A stretch of 8,872 bases of DNA from assembly GCA_937973575.1 (NCBI GenBank), contig CALJKH010000071.1, positions 1 to 8,872 on the forward strand, written 5' to 3'. The stretch comes from an uncultured Solirubrobacterales bacterium (lineage in GTDB: Bacteria; Actinomycetota; Thermoleophilia; Solirubrobacterales; Solirubrobacteraceae). The translations under genes and the position numbers were made by a program. Positions 5,905 to 8,872 of this stretch are shown piece after piece; the stretch's first letter is position 1, and every line of letters starts with the position of its first letter. The notes beneath the pieces were generated by a model. The model was not told the DNA's origin and made no database searches. It worked only from the letters and a program-made list of their open reading frames with translations.

Positions 5905-6480
5905 GTGAGCACTCCTACTTCAGTACTTTCAGACGGCACGATTCGCCGCCTCGTAGAGGAAGGCCAGATCGTCATTGACCCATGGGATCCCAACAAGATC
6001 CAGCCTGCGTCTGTTGACCTTCGCCTCGGTGACTCGTTCCGAGTCTTCAACAACCACAAGGTCACAGCCATTGATCTGGCTGAGCCACCGGAGAACCTGA
6101 CAGACGAATTCGTCTGTGCTGAAGGCGAAGCCTTCGTTATCCAGCCCGGCGAGTTCTGCCTTGCGCGCACTCTTGAGTGGGTTGAGATCCCAGACAACCT
6201 TGTTGCCCGCATTGAGGGCAAGAGCTCCCTCGGCCGGCTTGGCCTGATCGTCCACGCCACCGCAGGTTTCTGCGATCCAGGCTGGAAGGGCACTCTCACG
6301 CTTGAGCTCAACAACCTGACTCGCATCCCAATCAAGCTTTGGCCTGGCCTCCTCATCGCCCAGCTGTCATTCATGACGCTCGACGCAGCAGCAGAGGTCC
6401 CTTACGGTAGTGATGGCCTTGGTAGCCACTACCAAGGGCAGCGCGAGGCAACAGCTAGCCGTTACCAAGGAGCACCATGA
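5905..6480 (+). CDS. dcd: dCTP deaminase, possibly bifunctional dUMP-forming (Dcd-Dut type)
   Basis: This 191-residue trimeric enzyme of the dUTPase fold deaminates dCTP to dUTP (or directly to dUMP plus diphosphate in the bifunctional form), feeding thymidylate synthesis. Visible motifs are IQPASVDLRLG (32-42), GKSSLGRLGL (105-114, with the Ser and Arg that bind triphosphate), TAGFCDPGW (119-127), the catalytic Glu134 in LTLELNN, LWPGLLI (145-151) and the C-terminal YQGQR (176-180). HATAGFCDPGW and LWPG resemble the bifunctional mycobacterial enzyme rather than E. coli Dcd, which has HVTAHRIDPGW and LRPG; the activity call is therefore inferred. The start is a GTG at 5905; the only in-frame stop upstream is at 5860-5862 and no other start lies between. 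No Shine-Dalgarno sequence is evident. The stop overlaps the start of citrate synthase. Confidence 0.93.
   Translation: MSTPTSVLSDGTIRRLVEEGQIVIDPWDPNKIQPASVDLRLGDSFRVFNNHKVTAIDLAEPPENLTDEFVCAEGEAFVIQPGEFCLARTLEWVEIPDNLVARIEGKSSLGRLGLIVHATAGFCDPGWKGTLTLELNNLTRIPIKLWPGLLIAQLSFMTLDAAAEVPYGSDGLGSHYQGQREATASRYQGAP
6467..6472 (+). promoter_or_regulatory. Ribosome binding site AAGGAG of citrate synthase, inside dcd
   Basis: AAGGAG lies 4 nt before the ATG at 6477, within the last codons of dcd. With the ATGA overlap of stop and start it supports translational coupling. It is the clearest Shine-Dalgarno sequence in the window. Confidence 0.75.
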
Positions 6481-7766
6481 GCGACCACCTTTCAGTAACA
6501 GACAGCCGCACTGGCGAAACAGCCCAGCTGGCCATCACTGACAGCACGATCAAGGCCAGTGAGCTGCAGGCCTTCCGTGACCCGCAGACCGGCGAAGGCC
6601 TCCGGTCCTACGACCCAGCCTTCATGAACACAGCTGCATGCCGCTCCGCAGTTACCTATCTCGACGGTGAGGCTGGAGTTCTTCAGTACCGCGGCTACCC
6701 AATTGAGCAGCTCGCCGAGAAATCAACCTACCTTGAGGTTGCCTACCTCCTAATCCACGGCGAGCTTCCAACCGCTGACCAGCTCGCAGACTGGACGCAC
6801 GAGATCACGATTCACACCTTCGTGCACGAAAACCTCAAGAGCTTCATGCATGGCTTCCGTTACGACGCTCACCCGATGGGCATGTTGCTCGCTTCCGTTG
6901 GAGCGCTCTCAACCTTCTACCCGAACGCGATTGAGATTGACGACCCTGAGATTCGGATGAGCCATGTTGTCCGGCTTATTTCGAAGATGCCAACGCTTGC
7001 CGCCTTCGCTTACAGGCACAACAGGGGCATGCCGTACGTCTACCCAGACAACGAGCTCAGCTACCCAGCCAACTTCCTCTCAATGGTCTACAAGATCGCT
7101 GAGAACAAGTACGAGGCAGACCCTCGGCTTGAGCGCGCACTCGATGTTCTCTTCATCCTGCACGCTGACCACGAGCAGAACTGCTCCACCAGCGCTGTCC
7201 GAGCAGTTGGCTCCTCACAGGTTGATCCTTACTCAGCTGTAGCTGCAGGTGTTGCAGCTCTCTACGGCCCACTTCACGGTGGCGCTAACGAGGCAGTTCT
7301 GAGGATGCTCCGCCGGATTGGCGATGTATCGAAGGTCCCAGAGTTCATTGACGGCGTGAAGGCCGGAAACGAGCGACTTATGGGCTTTGGTCACCGCGTC
7401 TACAAGAACTACGACCCCCGCGCCACGATCATCAAGAAGGCTTGCGACGACGTCTTTGAAGTCACCGGAGTCAGCCCGCTCCTGAAGATCGCAGTTGAGC
7501 TGGAGAAGATCGCCCTTGCTGACGACTACTTCATCAGCCGCCGGCTCTACCCCAACGTTGACTTCTACTCAGGCCTTATCTACGAATCCCTTGGCATGCC
7601 AGCCGAGATGTTCCCAGTGATGTTCGCGATCCCTCGCACCAGCGGTTGGATCGCCCAGTGGCTTGAGATGGTCGACGACCCAGAGCAGAAGATCGCCCGC
7701 CCGCGGCAGATCTACACGGGTAGTCGCGACCTCACTTACGAGCCAATCTCCTCCCGCAAGGGTTAG
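6477..7766 (+). CDS. gltA: Citrate synthase
   Basis: This 429-residue cytoplasmic enzyme condenses acetyl-CoA and oxaloacetate to citrate, the entry step of the TCA cycle. It is full length. The catalytic residues are present: His267 in GPLHGGANEA, His306 in MGFGHRVYK, and Asp362 in VDFYSGLIYESLG, essentially the same numbering as E. coli GltA (264, 305, 362). Other conserved blocks are AYLLIHGELP (89-98), HADHEQNCSTSAVR (229-242) and FAIPRTSGWIAQW (383-395). The N-terminal 45 residues with the acidic, Thr-rich lead fit the long hexameric bacterial type. The start is fixed by the AAGGAG site and the ATGA overlap with dcd. The propionate-specific methylcitrate synthase is shorter and less likely. 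Confidence in the function is high. Confidence 0.97.
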   Translation: MSDHLSVTDSRTGETAQLAITDSTIKASELQAFRDPQTGEGLRSYDPAFMNTAACRSAVTYLDGEAGVLQYRGYPIEQLAEKSTYLEVAYLLIHGELPTADQLADWTHEITIHTFVHENLKSFMHGFRYDAHPMGMLLASVGALSTFYPNAIEIDDPEIRMSHVVRLISKMPTLAAFAYRHNRGMPYVYPDNELSYPANFLSMVYKIAENKYEADPRLERALDVLFILHADHEQNCSTSAVRAVGSSQVDPYSAVAAGVAALYGPLHGGANEAVLRMLRRIGDVSKVPEFIDGVKAGNERLMGFGHRVYKNYDPRATIIKKACDDVFEVTGVSPLLKIAVELEKIALADDYFISRRLYPNVDFYSGLIYESLGMPAEMFPVMFAIPRTSGWIAQWLEMVDDPEQKIARPRQIYTGSRDLTYEPISSRKG

Positions 7767-7769
7767 GTA

Positions 7770-8132
7770 ATGGCTGACCGCTGGCGCCTCGTCGTTCGCG
7801 ACGGAGCTTCCGTGCGCAAGTCCGAGTGGCCATCACTCGCCGAGGCGTTGGACGAACTTCAAGCTGAAACTGTTGAGGCGTCGAACCGGCCGCCCGCAGA
7901 GCCGATTGACCTGCGGGTGAGGGACTTTGAGCCACGCGACCTTGTCGTCATGCGAGCAACTGTGAAGGGCCCGCAGAGGTTCGTGCCCAAGGTGCGCTGC
8001 GGTATGGATGTGCGGGGCGATGGCAGCGCCGAGCCATGGATTGGCGGAGCTGGCAAGAGCGAGGTTGACGTTCGTAAGAAGGAGACGCCATGGTTGGCTC
8101 TCCGGCGCGAACTGGGAGTCAAAAAGCCCTAG
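7770..8132 (+). CDS. Conserved-looking hypothetical protein, 120 residues
   Basis: The start codon lies 3 nt after the citrate synthase stop, with AAGGG at 7758-7762 as a likely ribosome binding site, so it is almost certainly co-transcribed and coupled. It begins MADRWRLVVRDG, followed by an amphipathic stretch with SLAEALDELQAE. A beta-rich part follows (IDLRVRDFEPRDLVVMRATV, then a GPQRF motif and GMDVRGDGSAEPW). It ends WLALRRELGV. It has no membrane segment, no signal peptide and no metal-binding motif. From memory, proteins with this WRLVVRDG start, GPQR and DVRGDGS pattern are found in Thermoleophilia genomes as uncharacterised proteins. No function is known to me. Its last four bases overlap the convergent metallopeptidase gene. 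Confidence 0.8.
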   Translation: MADRWRLVVRDGASVRKSEWPSLAEALDELQAETVEASNRPPAEPIDLRVRDFEPRDLVVMRATVKGPQRFVPKVRCGMDVRGDGSAEPWIGGAGKSEVDVRKKETPWLALRRELGVKKP

Positions 8133-8872
8133 GCAGCCAGAGTGAGCTGCTCGCCCGGCTCGCCGTCGTCTTCAACAGCAGGGGCTGCTTGGGCGACAGG
8201 CTCAACTGGGACTGGCTCGTCAACTGGTTGCGGTTCAGGCTTTGCCTTCGGCTCCGTGCCTGCTGGGGCGGCAAGCATCAACTCGGCAGCGTGGTCCACT
8301 AGCCAGGCAGCGTCCTCGCGGTGACCAGGGCGGCGCTCGTCCATCAGGTCCCAAAACTTCTTTGAGTGGTTAGGCACTTGGATGTGGCAGACCTCATGCC
8401 AGACGACAGTCTCGAGCACCTCAGACGGGGCCAGCATTAGCCGCCAGTTGAAGCTCATGCGACCACCCGGGGAGCACGACCCCCAGCGGGTCTTCATGTC
8501 ACCGATGCGCAAGGACGACCACTCAGTCCCGCACTTCCGGGTGATTCGGTCGAGCTGTTCGGTGAAGACCTTCTTGGCTTCACGCCTGAAGAGCGACTCA
8601 AGCGCGGGGACATGGTCACCGTCGGGAACAAGAATCACGCCACCCTTGCGCACAGCGACCTTCCGGCCCTTCTGGACGACCAGGGGCGTCAGTTCGCCAA
8701 GCCATGGAACTGCGTTGCCTCGAGCAGCAACAGATTGGTTGGCTTCCTCACGGTCGGCGAGGCGATCAACAATCCACGACTCAAGCTTTGTGACTGCCTT
8801 CAGGGCTGTCTTGTCTGGTGCCGACTCTGGGAGGGTTACAACCACTCCGTCAGCGTCGACTGTGACCTTGAT
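8129..8872 (-). CDS. YgjP/SprT-like zinc metallopeptidase (DUF45), 5' end outside window
   Basis: The frame is open to the right edge; 247 residues are visible and the N-terminus is missing. An internal GTG at 8845 could be read as a start, but the codons upstream encode IKVTVDADGV, which continues the first beta strand of the family, so the gene probably starts beyond 8872. The family hallmark is seen: TRWGSCS, then FNWRLMLAP, then HEVCH followed by NHSKKFW. This gives the zinc site HExxH (first His at 8396-8398) plus a third His six residues after the motif. The protein is a predicted cytoplasmic metalloprotease-fold protein; the true substrate of the family is poorly known. After the catalytic domain there is a tail of about 45 residues rich in Pro, Glu and Val (KPEPQPVDEPVPVEP), ending in LTLAA, likely disordered. 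It is convergent with the operon. Confidence 0.9.
   Translation of the reverse strand: MKVTVDADGVVVTLPESAPDKTALKAVTKLESWIVDRLADREEANQSVAARGNAVPWLGELTPLVVQKGRKVAVRKGGVILVPDGDHVPALESLFRREAKKVFTEQLDRITRKCGTEWSSLRIGDMKTRWGSCSPGGRMSFNWRLMLAPSEVLETVVWHEVCHIQVPNHSKKFWDLMDERRPGHREDAAWLVDHAAELMLAAPAGTEPKAKPEPQPVDEPVPVEPVAQAAPAVEDDGEPGEQLTLAA

Noticed and set aside
8121..8150. Stem GCAGC/GCTGC plus five T on the minus strand after the metallopeptidase stop as a terminator
   Set aside because: The stem has only 5 bp with an 8-nt loop, lies within the coding end, and is separated from the T-run by 7 nt.
8843..8845. GTG at 8845 as the metallopeptidase start
   Set aside because: In-frame codons to the window edge encode a continuation of the family's N-terminal beta strand (IKVTVDADG), so the gene is treated as truncated.

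Overview
The window looks like chromosomal DNA of a moderately high-GC, gene-dense bacterium. No tRNA, rRNA, CRISPR array, insertion sequence or phage gene is visible. The best guess is an actinobacterium of the Thermoleophilia/Solirubrobacterales type. This rests on remembered resemblance of four proteins (the Ig-like repeat protein, the small membrane protein with an RGPHG-type tail, the PfkB kinase and the 120-residue protein after citrate synthase) and on leaderless-looking starts with TAGNCT -10 boxes. It is inference, not a search result.

Layout. Bases 1-3485 (+) hold the 3' part of a very large secreted or surface-type protein: twelve Ig-like modules of about 85 residues, each with one Cys pair, then an acidic linker and a very basic C-terminal domain. 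The gene starts before the window. A hairpin at 3530-3555 separates it from a convergent NADPH:quinone-reductase-like gene (3541-4494, -). That gene is divergent from a PfkB-family sugar or nucleoside kinase (4609-5544, +). Their 114-bp shared promoter region carries two -10-like boxes, each exactly 7 nt from its start codon.

Bases 5620-8132 (+) look like one operon: a small single-span membrane protein, dCTP deaminase (possibly the dUMP-forming bifunctional type), citrate synthase (ATGA overlap with dcd) and a small conserved-looking protein 3 nt later. The operon meets, stop codon on stop codon within a shared CTAG, a YgjP/SprT-type zinc metallopeptidase gene on the minus strand (8129-8872), which runs off the right edge.

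Working together. The operon couples a nucleotide-pool enzyme (dCTP to dUTP or dUMP) with the entry enzyme of the TCA cycle, which looks like housekeeping co-expression rather than a pathway. The kinase and quinone reductase are ordinary cytoplasmic enzymes. I see no evidence of a new defence, mobile or biosynthetic system. The most unusual content is the nested architecture of the repeat protein and the promoter arrangement of the divergent pair.
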